Positions 7,666 to 17,102 are shown, numbered from the stretch's first letter. The stretch: 39,489 bases of DNA from MedAcidi-G1 sp002713545 (GCA_964013895.1 CAXGYF010000014.1:1-39489), one strand, 5' to 3'. Translations and numbers: made by a program. Notes: a model not told the origin generated them from the letters alone.

Positions 7666-8460
7666 TCACTTATTCCCCGCCTCGAGAATATGAATGTTCC
7701 AACGTCCAGCCGTCTTATTTACCACAGCATTTAAGTCGAAACATTCAGAGATATTTTCCGAAGTCATTGTCTTGTTCATTTTTCCTGATGCAATAGTCTT
7801 ACCATCCTTCAGAAGAAGGAGATGACTAAAGCCAACTGGTATTTCTTCTAAATGATGAGTTACTAGAACCATAGGAGGAGATTTTTCTTCAGTAAGCAGA
7901 TTGGAAAGAACAATTAAAAGTTCTTCACGTCCCCCTAAGTCTAAACCACTAGTTGGTTCATCTAAAAATAATATTTCAGGTTTTGGCATAAGTGCTCTAG
8001 CTAAGAAAACTCTTTGCTTTTCTCCAGTAGACAAAGTGCCGAAGAGTTGGTCAGACTTTTCTCCACAACCTACATTTTGTAACAGTTGATGAGCTTGCTC
8101 CCAGTCAGATGCGCTGAAGGTGTCCCACCAAGGCTCTATCGCGCCTGTGAGGGCTGTTACTACTACTTCTATTGTTTTTATATTGAATCTAAATTTGTAA
8201 TTTAATGAAGTTGACATAAAACCAATTTTCGGTTTGAGTAAACGTAAATCTGTTTTACCTAAAACGTGGTCGAGGATTTCTACCTTGCCTTCACTTGGGT
8301 GCAGATTCACAGAGGCGATGTTAAGTAATGAAGTCTTACCTGAACCATTTGGTCCCAGAACAACCCAGTTTTCATTGGGTTTAATTTCCCAATCAATATT
8401 TTGAAGTATTTTTGTTCCTGAGTCTGTTTTGCTCACTGAAGTCAGTTTCAAAATAGGCAT
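7666..8460 (-). CDS. Stand-alone ABC transporter ATP-binding protein
   Basis: This 264-aa protein is a single nucleotide-binding domain. It has Walker A GPNGSGKTS (36-44), signature LSTGEKQR (about 144), Walker B LFLDEPTSGLD (about 165-175) with the catalytic Glu, and the switch His in VTHHLEE. A short C-terminal extension follows. The type resembles YlmA/ModF-like ATPases with an uncertain partner. No permease or binding-protein gene is adjacent: the upstream gene encodes a TSUP permease that does not need an ABC ATPase, and downstream is thiN. It may serve a permease encoded elsewhere, or act as a soluble ABC protein. Membership in the thiN operon (1-bp gap) is the only functional hint. Confidence 0.82.
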   Translation of the reverse strand: MPILKLTSVSKTDSGTKILQNIDWEIKPNENWVVLGPNGSGKTSLLNIASVNLHPSEGKVEILDHVLGKTDLRLLKPKIGFMSTSLNYKFRFNIKTIEVVVTALTGAIEPWWDTFSASDWEQAHQLLQNVGCGEKSDQLFGTLSTGEKQRVFLARALMPKPEILFLDEPTSGLDLGGREELLIVLSNLLTEEKSPPMVLVTHHLEEIPVGFSHLLLLKDGKTIASGKMNKTMTSENISECFDLNAVVNKTAGRWNIHILEAGNK

Positions 8461-8470
8461 ATTACTGAGA

Positions 8471-9187
8471 CTAGAACATTGATCTTATTAATAGCGTAAT
8501 TGCCGCTGCACCAGATAGTAGATAGATGCCAGTAGTTATCCATTTATGGTCAAGTTTTTTTCTAAGAGGGCCTGATACAGCCATGCCTATAACGACTGAG
8601 GGAAAAAGGTAAAGACTTGTGAGTAAATCTCCTGAATCAAAGTTTCCTGTTGAGGCAAGGGCGCTTATAGATATAACAGTTCCTATCAAGAAGTAAGGAG
8701 AAAGAGTCGCCCTAAGAATAGATCCAGATACATCGTGGTAAAGCAAGGCAATTGGAGGTCCGCCAACACCGACCGACGTACCCATGAAACCACTCACACA
8801 TCCAGCCAGCATTAGATTTTTTTGTGTTCTTTCGAATTTCAAGCCACTTAATTTTAGGGCAATCGCAAAAAGTAGAAGAGAGCCAAAAAGTATTCCTATT
8901 CTTTCTTCAGCTACAACACTTAGAGCTAATACAGCCAAGGCAATCCCAGGAAGCCTTCCTATGACAGTCCATGTAAGACCATACTTGTCGGTGTTGCCTT
9001 TCTCCCGAAGAGTGAAAAAACCTGAAAGTATAGGGTTTATTAAAAGTACGGGTCCTGGAACAAAATCTGGATTAATTAGAGCGAGAATCGGTACGGCTAA
9101 AAGATTTGCTCCAAAACCTAAAACGCCTTGAAGAGTGCAACCAACTGCATAAACAAAGCACCCGGCAAGTATTTCAAAAAGGCTCAT
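8471..9187 (-). CDS. TSUP-family permease (TauE/SafE, DUF81)
   Basis: The 238-aa integral membrane protein has about seven or eight hydrophobic segments and the paired TSUP motif: GCTLQGVLGFGANLLAVPIL near the N-terminus, and GFMGTSVGVGGPPIALLYHD in the second half. The family exports or imports sulfite, organosulfur anions or other small carboxylates/sulfonates; the substrate cannot be read from sequence. An open frame extends to 9223, but ATG 9187 is chosen because its ATGA overlaps the stop of the upstream ABC exporter gene and gives a normal membrane N-terminus (MSLFEILAG). It is 10 bp upstream of the ABC ATPase gene. Confidence 0.85.
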   Translation of the reverse strand: MSLFEILAGCFVYAVGCTLQGVLGFGANLLAVPILALINPDFVPGPVLLINPILSGFFTLREKGNTDKYGLTWTVIGRLPGIALAVLALSVVAEERIGILFGSLLLFAIALKLSGLKFERTQKNLMLAGCVSGFMGTSVGVGGPPIALLYHDVSGSILRATLSPYFLIGTVISISALASTGNFDSGDLLTSLYLFPSVVIGMAVSGPLRKKLDHKWITTGIYLLSGAAAITLLIRSMF

Positions 9188-11112
9188 TGAGAGTCGAACT
9201 CTTTTCCGCCTTGTTGGGCCCAAGTTTTATACATAGATGAATACTTTCCACTGAGTTGAACTAACTCTTCATGAGTGCCGATCTCAATTATTGAACCATC
9301 ATCTACCACGGCTATGCGATCTGCTTTCATGGCTGTAGCAATTCTGTGAGCAACAATTATCGAGGTGCGACCTTCTAGCAAGTTATCGAGCGCTCTTTCG
9401 ATCGAAGATTCAGAGAGTAAATCTAGGTTTGAAGTCGCTTCATCGAGGATTAGAAGCCGAGGTTGACACAAAAAAGCCCGAGCAAGGGCAAGAAGCTGAC
9501 GTTCGCCAGCTGAAAGAGAAGCGCCCCTCTCATGGATGGCGCTATCAATGCCGTTAGGAAGACGACTTATCAGACCTGTCAGACCGACTGCATCGCAAGC
9601 TTCCTCAATATCTTTTTCATTAGCAAAAGGACGGGCAAAAATCACGTTTTCTTTTATGCTTCCATTAAAAAGAAAAGGTTCTTGCGGAACTACAGCAATT
9701 TGCTTTCTTAGTGATTCAATCTGTACGTCTCGCAAGTCGTAACCATCGACTAATAACTCTCCTTCATCAGGATCGTAGAAACGAGAAATAAGTTTTGCAA
9801 TAGTCGACTTTCCAGCACCTGTTGGACCCACTAATGCGATGACTTCTCCAGGTTCAACCACTAGACTCACATCTTTTAAGATGGGTTTATTTTTTTCATA
9901 ACTGAAGTTAATTGATTTTAATTCAATATGACCAATAACTTCCTTTATCTCTACGGCGTTCTCTTTTTCGGGGACACTAGGTGCAGTTGAAAGAAGTTCA
10001 CGGAGTTTTTCTATTGAAGCGCTGCCTTGCTGATACTGATTGTACAACTGAACGAGACTTTGAATTGGAGCAAAGAAAGAAGTGAGAAACAATAGAAAGG
10101 CAGTTAATTCACCGATACTTAGGTCGCCGTTTAGGACCATCTTTCCGCCAATAAGTAAAACTATTGCCTGGGTTACAATTCCTACCGCTTCCGTTCCCGG
10201 TCCAAAAATGGCTTGGGCTCGACCTGTAAAAATATTTGCCTCGAAATGAGCGACAGTTGTCTCGTCATGTAGTTTAGATCGATTTTTACGTTGATTGAAT
10301 GCAGTTATCACACGCATGCCAGCGAGGCTCTCCGAAAGATTTGAAAGAATTGCAGCAATTTTGTCTCGAACATTTAAATACCCGAAAATAGAAACCTTTC
10401 TGAACCAAAGAGTCAAAATAATATTGACTGGGACCACCAAAAGAAGAGTTATTAACGCGAGATATGGATTAAGAACTATTAGATAAATTGTTATTACAAT
10501 CAGCGTCACAATTTGAACTGCAAAATTTACTAACCCTTCCTGAAAAAGAACAGTTAAAGATTCAATATCACTAGTCATTCGAGTCATGAGGACACCAGCT
10601 TTTTCATTAGTAAAAAAGCTAAATGACTGCCGTTGTAGGTGACTGAAAACTCGGATTCGCAACTTGTAAACAAGTTTTTCTCCCAGTCTCCCTGTGAAAG
10701 ATGCCCGAGCAAAAGAAATTCCTGCAGATAGCGCTATTGAAATTACATAGCAAATACAAGTAACTATAAGGATTTGCGTATTTTTGCTTGCAACACCGTC
10801 ATCTATAGCTATTTGTGTTAGCAGAGGCCCTAGATGCTGAAGTCCTGATTCAAGCACCACTAAAAGAAGAGCAAGACACAGCATGAGACTGTGTGAGGAA
10901 AGAAAGGCCTTTAGCGTGAAAGGCGAACGGTCCCATTTGCTATGTGAAAAAGAAATCTGTGGATCCGGATGTTCAGGTTCTTTCTCTACAACTTTTTCGA
11001 TTCTTTCATGAAAATCATCAGGTAACTCAGCGAAAGGTAAACCTGCTTCAGCATTAGCCTGAACAGATGAAGGTCCAATAGAGAAACCTCCCATACCTCC
11101 ACCAAAACCCAT
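9184..11112 (-). CDS. ABC exporter half-transporter, catalytic subunit
   Basis: A 642-aa type IV ABC exporter subunit with a six-helix membrane domain (about 70-365) fused to an ATPase domain (about 395-635). The ATPase has Walker A GPTGAGKST (about 427), Q-loop VPQEPFLF, signature LSAGERQ (about 531), Walker B LLILDEATSNLD with catalytic Glu (about 551-562) and switch His in IVAHRIAT. The signature departs from LSGGQ. It has an unusual Gly-rich N-terminal tail (MGFGGGMGG) and a charged segment before the first helix. It lies 2 bp after the other half-transporter gene, whose ATPase is degenerate in a complementary way, so the two most likely form a heterodimer exporting a hydrophobic compound, lipid or drug. 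The substrate is unknown. Confidence 0.9.
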   Translation of the reverse strand: MGFGGGMGGFSIGPSSVQANAEAGLPFAELPDDFHERIEKVVEKEPEHPDPQISFSHSKWDRSPFTLKAFLSSHSLMLCLALLLVVLESGLQHLGPLLTQIAIDDGVASKNTQILIVTCICYVISIALSAGISFARASFTGRLGEKLVYKLRIRVFSHLQRQSFSFFTNEKAGVLMTRMTSDIESLTVLFQEGLVNFAVQIVTLIVITIYLIVLNPYLALITLLLVVPVNIILTLWFRKVSIFGYLNVRDKIAAILSNLSESLAGMRVITAFNQRKNRSKLHDETTVAHFEANIFTGRAQAIFGPGTEAVGIVTQAIVLLIGGKMVLNGDLSIGELTAFLLFLTSFFAPIQSLVQLYNQYQQGSASIEKLRELLSTAPSVPEKENAVEIKEVIGHIELKSINFSYEKNKPILKDVSLVVEPGEVIALVGPTGAGKSTIAKLISRFYDPDEGELLVDGYDLRDVQIESLRKQIAVVPQEPFLFNGSIKENVIFARPFANEKDIEEACDAVGLTGLISRLPNGIDSAIHERGASLSAGERQLLALARAFLCQPRLLILDEATSNLDLLSESSIERALDNLLEGRTSIIVAHRIATAMKADRIAVVDDGSIIEIGTHEELVQLSGKYSSMYKTWAQQGGKEFDSQ

Positions 11113-11114
11113 CT

Positions 11115-12944
11115 CTACTCAACCTTCCGCGTGAGACCCGAAGATAATATCGATTCATACTCCGGCGAATTTTCTAAGAGTTGCTCGTGAGTCCCTTCGG
11201 CTTTCACCCTTCCGGCTTCCATCAAAATTACCCTGTCAGCCAAACTGATTGTCGAGAGCCTGTGAGCTATAACTAACGTCGTTCGGTTTTGTAAAAGTTT
11301 TTTTAAAGAAGCGTGAATCAATTCTTCAGTTTCTACATCTATGGAACTAGTTGAGTCATCCAATACAAGGATCTTTGGATTCGACAAAAGTGTTCTAGCC
11401 ATAACCACTCTTTGCCGCTGTCCGCCTGAGAGCGTGTAGCCACGTTCTCCTACAACTTCTTCGTATCCATTTTCAAGATGATTGATAAAACTATCCGCCT
11501 GAGCTGCTTTAGCGGCATTGATTATTTCTGTCTCTTTTGCATCAGGTTTACCAAAAGCAATGTTGTTTCTAATGGAGTCGGCAAATAAAAATGGCTCATC
11601 AGGAACCACATTTATATGCGTTCTGAGATCTTCAAGAAGTAGATCTCTTATATCTGTACCATCTAAGCGAATAGACCCGTCCGTAACGTCGTAGAACCTA
11701 GGCAGTAGTCTGGCAACACTTGATTTTCCGCATCCGGTTCGCCCAACCAAAGCTACTGTTTCACCAGCATTTATCTCAAGATTAAAGCCATCCAAAATAG
11801 TGAGGCTCTCATCATTAGGATAAGAAAATGCAACATCTCTAAAGGTGAGATTACCTACAGGAGAGATGATTCTTTTCGCTGAAGGTCTATCCACTACATC
11901 AGGCTTTTCATCGAGAATTTCAAAAATGCGTAATGACGAAGCGGCAGCTCTTTGAGCTTGTAGTAAAACGAAACCCAGCATTCGGAACGGAACAGAGATT
12001 ATTATTACGTAACTACTAAAAGCTATAAGGGCACCTATACCGATTTTGTCGTTTATAGAAAGCCAACCTCCGTACATTAAGATTCCGGCCATACCTAAAC
12101 GAGGAAGAGATTCAATTAAGGGGTTAAAACGTGCTCTCGCATCAATTAGAGCAGTTGAAGACCAACGTAAACGTTGAGCCATTTGAGCCAGTAATTTGAT
12201 TTGGTCTTTTTCTGCTGCAAAAGATTTTACAATTCTCGACCCATTTACATTCTCATCAACGACCATCGCAAAATCAGCCATACGACCCTGGGTGACCCAA
12301 GAAAGTGGAAATACTCTGTCTCGCATTTTTTGGGCAAGAATATACACGAACGGCATGCAGGAAATAGTTACAAGGGTCAGAGGAACATGTATAGAAAGCA
12401 TGAAAATGAAAGCCAAGAAAAAACTGAAAATTGAGAGTATTGCTAAAGGGCCAAAAGCTAAAAGTAGCTGAATGGAGCGAATATCTGAATTTGCCCTAGA
12501 TATAACTTCACCACTAGCTATTCGATCAAAAAAAGAAAAAGAAAGCTTGGTTAGATGTTTGAAAATTAAAGATCTGAGCTGGGTTTCGATTCGATATGCA
12601 GTTTTAAAAAGTAGAAACCTATAAGTAAATCTAAGAGCGAATGCGGTTATCGCCATTACTAGTAGTCCCCAAACATAAGGAGTAATATTTCCTGTTCCAT
12701 CTGTTAGAGCATTGTCAATCGCATCTCGCATAACCATCGGTACTGAAACCTGAATAGCAAGACCTGCAATTCCACAAAAAGCTGTGATCAGAAAAGAGTT
12801 TTTTTGTTCTTTAATAATTGGGTACAAACGCTTAAACCAGCGCTTCTTTATATCTGGATCTATTGAAGTATCGGAAATAGTAAACTTCTGTTTTTCTAAC
12901 TCCAATTGAGTCGGACAATCCATTGGTTCACAGTACATGATCAT
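11115..12944 (-). CDS. ABC exporter half-transporter with degenerate ATPase site
   Basis: A 609-aa partner of the next gene: six membrane helices (about 50-340) and a C-terminal ATPase domain. The ATPase has Walker A GRTGCGKSS (about 399), canonical signature LSGGQRQR (about 501) and switch His VIAHRLST. However, the Q-loop reads VPDEPFLF (Asp for Gln), and Walker B is LVLDDSTSSID with Asp replacing the catalytic Glu. This is the pattern known from heterodimeric exporters such as TM287/288 and BmrCD, where one of two ATP sites is non-hydrolysing. Three nearby ATG codons (12944, 12938, 12923) lack a clear ribosome site; 12944 is reported. It is divergent from the CNNM/CBS pair, with 64 bp between, and heads the five-gene minus-strand run. 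Confidence 0.9.
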   Translation of the reverse strand: MIMYCEPMDCPTQLELEKQKFTISDTSIDPDIKKRWFKRLYPIIKEQKNSFLITAFCGIAGLAIQVSVPMVMRDAIDNALTDGTGNITPYVWGLLVMAITAFALRFTYRFLLFKTAYRIETQLRSLIFKHLTKLSFSFFDRIASGEVISRANSDIRSIQLLLAFGPLAILSIFSFFLAFIFMLSIHVPLTLVTISCMPFVYILAQKMRDRVFPLSWVTQGRMADFAMVVDENVNGSRIVKSFAAEKDQIKLLAQMAQRLRWSSTALIDARARFNPLIESLPRLGMAGILMYGGWLSINDKIGIGALIAFSSYVIIISVPFRMLGFVLLQAQRAAASSLRIFEILDEKPDVVDRPSAKRIISPVGNLTFRDVAFSYPNDESLTILDGFNLEINAGETVALVGRTGCGKSSVARLLPRFYDVTDGSIRLDGTDIRDLLLEDLRTHINVVPDEPFLFADSIRNNIAFGKPDAKETEIINAAKAAQADSFINHLENGYEEVVGERGYTLSGGQRQRVVMARTLLSNPKILVLDDSTSSIDVETEELIHASLKKLLQNRTTLVIAHRLSTISLADRVILMEAGRVKAEGTHEQLLENSPEYESILSSGLTRKVE

Positions 12945-13008
12945 CAGTTAAATGATTTGAGTATTGTTAGGTCTAAGCAGTTTTATACCTCGCTAGAGTG
13001 TAAGTACG
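12945..13008. promoter_or_regulatory. Divergent promoter region between ABC exporter and CNNM/CBS genes
   Basis: Only 64 bp separate two divergent operons, so both promoters must lie here or run into the coding starts. On the plus strand TATACC at 12984-12989 could serve as a -10, with a poorly spaced TTGTTA at 12964-12969. No ribosome site precedes either start, so short-leader or leaderless transcripts are possible. Confidence 0.3.
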
Positions 13009-14298
13009 ATGTCAATCTGGTCCGGCTTGTTCATTGCTGCCCTTCTTTTGTCGCTAAACGCTTTTTTTGTTGCGGCGGAGTTTTCTCTTGTAGCAGTTAA
13101 TAGAGCCAGTATTGAAGCAGAAGCGGAGAATGGCAATTCACGAGCTCGTAGGGTTAGGAAACTTCTTCAGAACCTAATTGTTTATCTGTCGGGTGCTCAA
13201 TTTGGAATTACCCTTTCGGCACTGTCTCTTGGTTTTGTGGCCGAACCTACAGTCGCAAAGATCCTTACAGGTGGAGATGATCATTCGAGTTTGAGTGTTT
13301 TTTTGGCTGTTGCTGTGGCGACTTCTTTACATCTGGTAATTGGCGAACAGATACCTAAATACTTAGCTCTAGCGGCTCCAAGGAAGATTACTTTTTTTCT
13401 TGCACCCCTTATTCAGGTATATGGAAAACTTTTCTATCCCGTAGTTGCATTCTTAAATTACTTTGCGAATCGTGTGATTAATAGATTGGGAATTGAACCG
13501 AAGAGTGAATTGTCTGCTTCTCATACACTCGGTGAACTTGAAAACTTGATTGAAACGTCTGGCGATGAGGGTGTTCTTGATTCGGAAGAGGTGAATCTTC
13601 TTAGAAGGTCAATAAGGTTCACGGGCAAGACAGTAGCTGATGTCTTAGTCCCACGAGTAGAGGTATGTGCACTACAAAAACAAGACTTAGCGGAAAAACT
13701 TATTGATCTTTCTGTGAAAACTGGCTTTTCAAGATTCCCTGTATTTGGAATTGATTTGGACGATATAAAAGGAGTTGTTCACATCAAATCCTTATACAAG
13801 TTTCCTATAGAAACACGGCTGGCATTATCTGTGGAGGAGTTGATGACCCCAGTTTTAACGGTGCCAGAAACGCGAGACTTAGATGATGTTTTAGATGATA
13901 TGAGGAAAAACCGCAACCAGCTATTAGTGGTAGCTGATGAGCATGGAGGAACGGCAGGCATAGTCAGCATCGAAGATGTCCTTGAAGAGATTGTTGGCGA
14001 AATAGGAGATGAATATGACCATATGGAGGTCAAGACCAGAGCGGAAGGATTAGGAAGCACGATTATTTCCGGTCGATTAAATTTGTACGAAGTTGAAGAA
14101 TCAACTGGCTTGAAAGTCCCAGAAGGGCCGTATGAGACAATTGCTGGCTATGTTCTTTTCAGGCTTGGACACCTTCCAGAACCAAGTGAGATTATTGAAG
14201 TAGAAAATTGGAAAATAGAAGTAGTTGCCGTAGAGGGACTGAGGGTAGCTAACCTTCGTATAGTTTCTCCTGACAGTTCAAGAACAAGGAGCAACTAG
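13009..14298 (+). CDS. CNNM/CBS membrane protein with CorC_HlyC domain (hemolysin-C/CorC-like)
   Basis: A 429-aa protein. The N-terminal CNNM (DUF21) membrane domain (about 1-190) begins SGLFIAALLLSLNAFFVAAEFSLVAVNRASIE and has the conserved QFGITLSALSLGFVAEP loop. Next comes a CBS pair (about 205-330, with VLVPRVEV and the DEHGGTAGIVSIEDVLEEIVGEI segment), then a C-terminal CorC_HlyC domain (about 340-425). Relatives in bacteria take part in Mg2+/Na+ or Co2+ handling, and the CBS pair binds adenine nucleotides. It starts at ATG 13009. Its TAG is followed immediately by the ATG of a shorter paralogue, so the two are probably translated together and may form a hetero-oligomer. Confidence 0.9.
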   Translation: MSIWSGLFIAALLLSLNAFFVAAEFSLVAVNRASIEAEAENGNSRARRVRKLLQNLIVYLSGAQFGITLSALSLGFVAEPTVAKILTGGDDHSSLSVFLAVAVATSLHLVIGEQIPKYLALAAPRKITFFLAPLIQVYGKLFYPVVAFLNYFANRVINRLGIEPKSELSASHTLGELENLIETSGDEGVLDSEEVNLLRRSIRFTGKTVADVLVPRVEVCALQKQDLAEKLIDLSVKTGFSRFPVFGIDLDDIKGVVHIKSLYKFPIETRLALSVEELMTPVLTVPETRDLDDVLDDMRKNRNQLLVVADEHGGTAGIVSIEDVLEEIVGEIGDEYDHMEVKTRAEGLGSTIISGRLNLYEVEESTGLKVPEGPYETIAGYVLFRLGHLPEPSEIIEVENWKIEVVAVEGLRVANLRIVSPDSSRTRSN

Positions 14299-15345
14299 AT
14301 GCTTTTTGTAATACTTGCGGCAGCTATTTTTCTGATTTTCGTTAACTCTGTTTTTGTAGCTACAGAAATTTCTTTAGTTGCAAGTCGTATTTCACGACTA
14401 GAAGAACTAGTTGAAGGCGGCTCCAGAACTGCAAAAAGAGCGTTAGAAGCCCGAAAAGATTTACGAAAACAACTTTCCGGATCTCAGCTAGGGATAACTT
14501 TGAGCAGTGTTATTCTTGGAATCCTTGCTGAACCTTCAGTTGGTGAATTGATCAGATCGCTTTTAGAAAATTTAGGTACGCCAAATGGAGCATCAAAAAC
14601 AGCTTCATGGATTTCAGCAATAGCGATAGCAGCAATGTTGCAGATGATGTTTGGAGAAATAGTCCCTAAAAACATAGCTATCGCTGATCCGGAAAGAACT
14701 CTTCTTCGGGTCATGCCGATCCAAAGATTTTTTGTACAAAGCGCTAGACCTGTGATTTGGCTTTTGGATAAAATAGTTGCCATAGCAATTAGACCATTGA
14801 GCAATAAGTTGCAAGTTGGTAACGATAGCGCATTAGGTATGACTGAGCTTTTGGCTGTTATTAAAGCTTCAAGAGATGAAGGACTTATAGAAAGTTTTGA
14901 GCACGAGCTTCTTACCAGCGCCTTGGATTTAGGGCAAAGGCCCGTTTCGTCGATTATGATACCGCGCGGTCAAATGGTCACAGTTGACAGGAAAATGGAT
15001 TTGGCTTCAATAGAAGCGGTTGTTTTAGCAAGCGGTCATTCTAGGCTTCCAGTAGTTGGAAATTTCGAGAACGATCTACTTGGATTTTTACATGTTAAAG
15101 ATTTTCTACGCCTGCCAGAGCAAGCGCAAAGTGAACCGGTACCTTTGGAAATGATTCGGAGAATGTTGATAGTGCCCCCTGATTTACTATTAGATGATTT
15201 GCTTTTACAGATGCGCAGATCAAGAAGTCACGTCGCAGGTGTCAAAAATGGTGACGGAGAAATTTTAGGTTTGGTTGCGTTAGAAGACGTAATAGAAGAA
15301 CTCGTAGGAGAGATTGAAGATGAATCTGATCTTGCGAATAAATAA
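14299..15345 (+). CDS. CNNM/CBS membrane protein lacking the CorC_HlyC domain
   Basis: A 348-aa paralogue of the preceding gene. It has a CNNM domain (about 1-185; MLFVILAAAIFLIFVNSVFVATEISLV, SGSQLGITLSSVILGILAEP and FGEIVPKNIA) and a CBS pair (about 205-340; IMIPRGQMVTV, LGLVALEDVIEELVGEIEDE). It ends where the first copy continues into CorC_HlyC, so it is a naturally short form, not a frameshift. AAGGAG at 14286-14291 gives a good ribosome site for ATG 14299, directly after the upstream stop. Paired long and short copies are common in actinobacteria. The transported ion is not known. Confidence 0.88.
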   Translation: MLFVILAAAIFLIFVNSVFVATEISLVASRISRLEELVEGGSRTAKRALEARKDLRKQLSGSQLGITLSSVILGILAEPSVGELIRSLLENLGTPNGASKTASWISAIAIAAMLQMMFGEIVPKNIAIADPERTLLRVMPIQRFFVQSARPVIWLLDKIVAIAIRPLSNKLQVGNDSALGMTELLAVIKASRDEGLIESFEHELLTSALDLGQRPVSSIMIPRGQMVTVDRKMDLASIEAVVLASGHSRLPVVGNFENDLLGFLHVKDFLRLPEQAQSEPVPLEMIRRMLIVPPDLLLDDLLLQMRRSRSHVAGVKNGDGEILGLVALEDVIEELVGEIEDESDLANK

Positions 15346-15405
15346 ACTTGGGTTTTTAGGGTTGGTTGTCGAGACACAGTCAACGCAGAAATGTACTGTT
15401 AGTTG

Positions 15406-16338
15406 ATGGTCAAGATCTTTTGCCTTTTAAGCTTCTTTTCTTTTTTAGCTTTGTTGCCTGCTACTCACTTGAATGCGCAAGAGAACCAACCCGCGTTCGT
15501 TGAATTGGGAGAGAATGATTCACCATTTTTGTTAGAGCGTGAGGCTACGCTTCCGTTTTTTACCTCTAAGGCCTCGACAGTTGTATCGATAATTCAAGAT
15601 CGCATTGAAAAAACAACAATTGCACTCACAGATTTGGCGACAACTTTCGAGTCGATACGTTTACGGCAAGAAAAAGTTAAACGGTCACTGGGTGATGTGA
15701 CAGGAGTTTTACTTGAGCAAATAGAAGACGCCGAAAAAATACTGATTGGACATGCTGAAAAATTAGAGAATATCGAAGAAACTGATAAAAAATACCTCCA
15801 AGAAAATAAGAAAAAATCAACGAATATAGATGTGATAATGAAAACAATTAATTCTGATAATTGGATTTGCCCAGTCGCTAAAACAGTTAAATTCTATGAT
15901 TCATGGAACGAACAAAGGCCCAGAGGCATTCACAGGGGAGTAGATATAGTCGGTTTCCACGGGGCTGATCTTTACGCTCCGGTAGACGGGGAAGTAGTTT
16001 TTTTCTGGGACAGTGTGGGAGGCAGATCTTACAAACTTACTAATGAAAATGGTGATTATTATTTTGGAACCCACTTATATAAATTTGGTAAAAAATCAGG
16101 AAAAGTTAAAGCTGGAGATGTTATTGGGCAATTAGGAGCTGGTGGAAATGCTACAGGGCCTCATTTGCATTTTGAGTTTCACCCTGGTCCACTAGGCCGC
16201 GGTAATGGGGTGAATCCTTACCTGATAGCTAATCGTCATTGTGTGGATCGGATTCCTATGGAGATGCCACTAAATCACACTGATGCTGAGAAAAGAGAGA
16301 AGTACCTATTTCCTTATGGAAATTTTGAGTGGGATTAA
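15406..16338 (+). CDS. Secreted M23 (LytM) metallopeptidase
   Basis: A 310-aa exported peptidase of the M23 family, which cleaves peptidoglycan cross-links or regulates amidases. A signal peptide covers about residues 1-24 (VKIFCLLSFFSFLALLPATHLNA). A coiled region follows at about 60-140, rich in Glu and Lys. The M23 domain (about 150-285) has the zinc ligands His176 and Asp180 in GIHRGVDIV and the catalytic pair in GPHLHFEFH (His253, His255). All metal-site residues are present, so it is probably active. ATG 15406 is preferred over the TTG three bases earlier. The gene is 60 bp after the CNNM/CBS pair and ends convergently with fabI, the two stop codons overlapping by 4 bp. Confidence 0.88.
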   Translation: MVKIFCLLSFFSFLALLPATHLNAQENQPAFVELGENDSPFLLEREATLPFFTSKASTVVSIIQDRIEKTTIALTDLATTFESIRLRQEKVKRSLGDVTGVLLEQIEDAEKILIGHAEKLENIEETDKKYLQENKKKSTNIDVIMKTINSDNWICPVAKTVKFYDSWNEQRPRGIHRGVDIVGFHGADLYAPVDGEVVFFWDSVGGRSYKLTNENGDYYFGTHLYKFGKKSGKVKAGDVIGQLGAGGNATGPHLHFEFHPGPLGRGNGVNPYLIANRHCVDRIPMEMPLNHTDAEKREKYLFPYGNFEWD

Positions 16339-17102
16339 GCTCCAATTGAGTGGTAGCCCCCATCAACGTGAAGTAATTCTCCTGTAGTTGCAGGCAACCA
16401 GTCAGAAAACAATGCCACGCAAGAGCGCGCTACGGGTTCTGGGTCTTCAACGTCCCAACCAAGCGGTGACCGTTCGTCCCAGGCGTCTTCGAATTCAGAA
16501 AAACCTGGAATGCTTTTTGCTGCCATAGTTTTTATTGGGCCTGCAGCGACAAGATTTACCCTTATACCGTCGGGCCCTAGTGATTTTGCGAGGTAACGAG
16601 AGGTTGATTCAAGTGCTGCTTTTGCAACTCCCATCCAATTGTAAGCTGGCCAAGCGAAACGTGCGTCAAAATCTAGACCAACTATTGAACTGCCTTTGGG
16701 CATTAGTGGGGCAACTACTTCAGCTAGAGTTTTGAAAGAGTACGCAGAAATTTCCACCGCGACTTTTACATCATCCCATGTAGCTGACATGAAATCTTCC
16801 CCTAGGCAAGCCTCAGGTGCATAACCAATTGCATGAAGTGCCCCATTCACTTCTCCCCAGTTTTTTTCAAGCCATATATTTAAATCTTTTGCTTGTTCAG
16901 GTGACGTCACATCGAATTCTAAAACTTCTGGCTGTTTTTCTAATTTTCTTGCAGTTCTTTTAGTGAGGCTTAATCCACGCCCTGCCCCTGTTAAGAGAAC
17001 TTCAGCGCCCTCTGCTATTGAACGTTCTGCTACAGCAAACGCTAGCGAAGCGTCCGTTAATACTCCAGTAATGAGAAGTCGCTTACCGTCTAATAAACCC
17101 AA
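16335..17102 (-). CDS. fabI: Enoyl-ACP reductase (NADH), InhA/FabI type
   Basis: The 255-aa short-chain dehydrogenase catalyses the last step of each fatty-acid elongation cycle. It resembles mycobacterial InhA closely: MGLLDGKRLLITGVLTDASLAF at the NAD-binding start, HAIGYAPE near 90, ISAYSFKTLAE near 118 and the catalytic Tyr154-x6-Lys161 in YNWMGVAKAALES. LVAAGPIKTMA near 183 and SDWLPATTGELLHVDGG at the C-terminus are also present. The start is TTG 17102, decided by AAGGAG 8 nt upstream. InhA-like rather than enterobacterial FabI sequence supports an actinobacterial host. It appears monocistronic. Confidence 0.93.
   Translation of the reverse strand: MGLLDGKRLLITGVLTDASLAFAVAERSIAEGAEVLLTGAGRGLSLTKRTARKLEKQPEVLEFDVTSPEQAKDLNIWLEKNWGEVNGALHAIGYAPEACLGEDFMSATWDDVKVAVEISAYSFKTLAEVVAPLMPKGSSIVGLDFDARFAWPAYNWMGVAKAALESTSRYLAKSLGPDGIRVNLVAAGPIKTMAAKSIPGFSEFEDAWDERSPLGWDVEDPEPVARSCVALFSDWLPATTGELLHVDGGYHSIGA

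Noticed and set aside
12196..12471. Plus-strand ORFs inside the ABC exporter gene
   Set aside because: They lie wholly within a well-supported ABC transporter gene on the other strand and lack recognisable domains.
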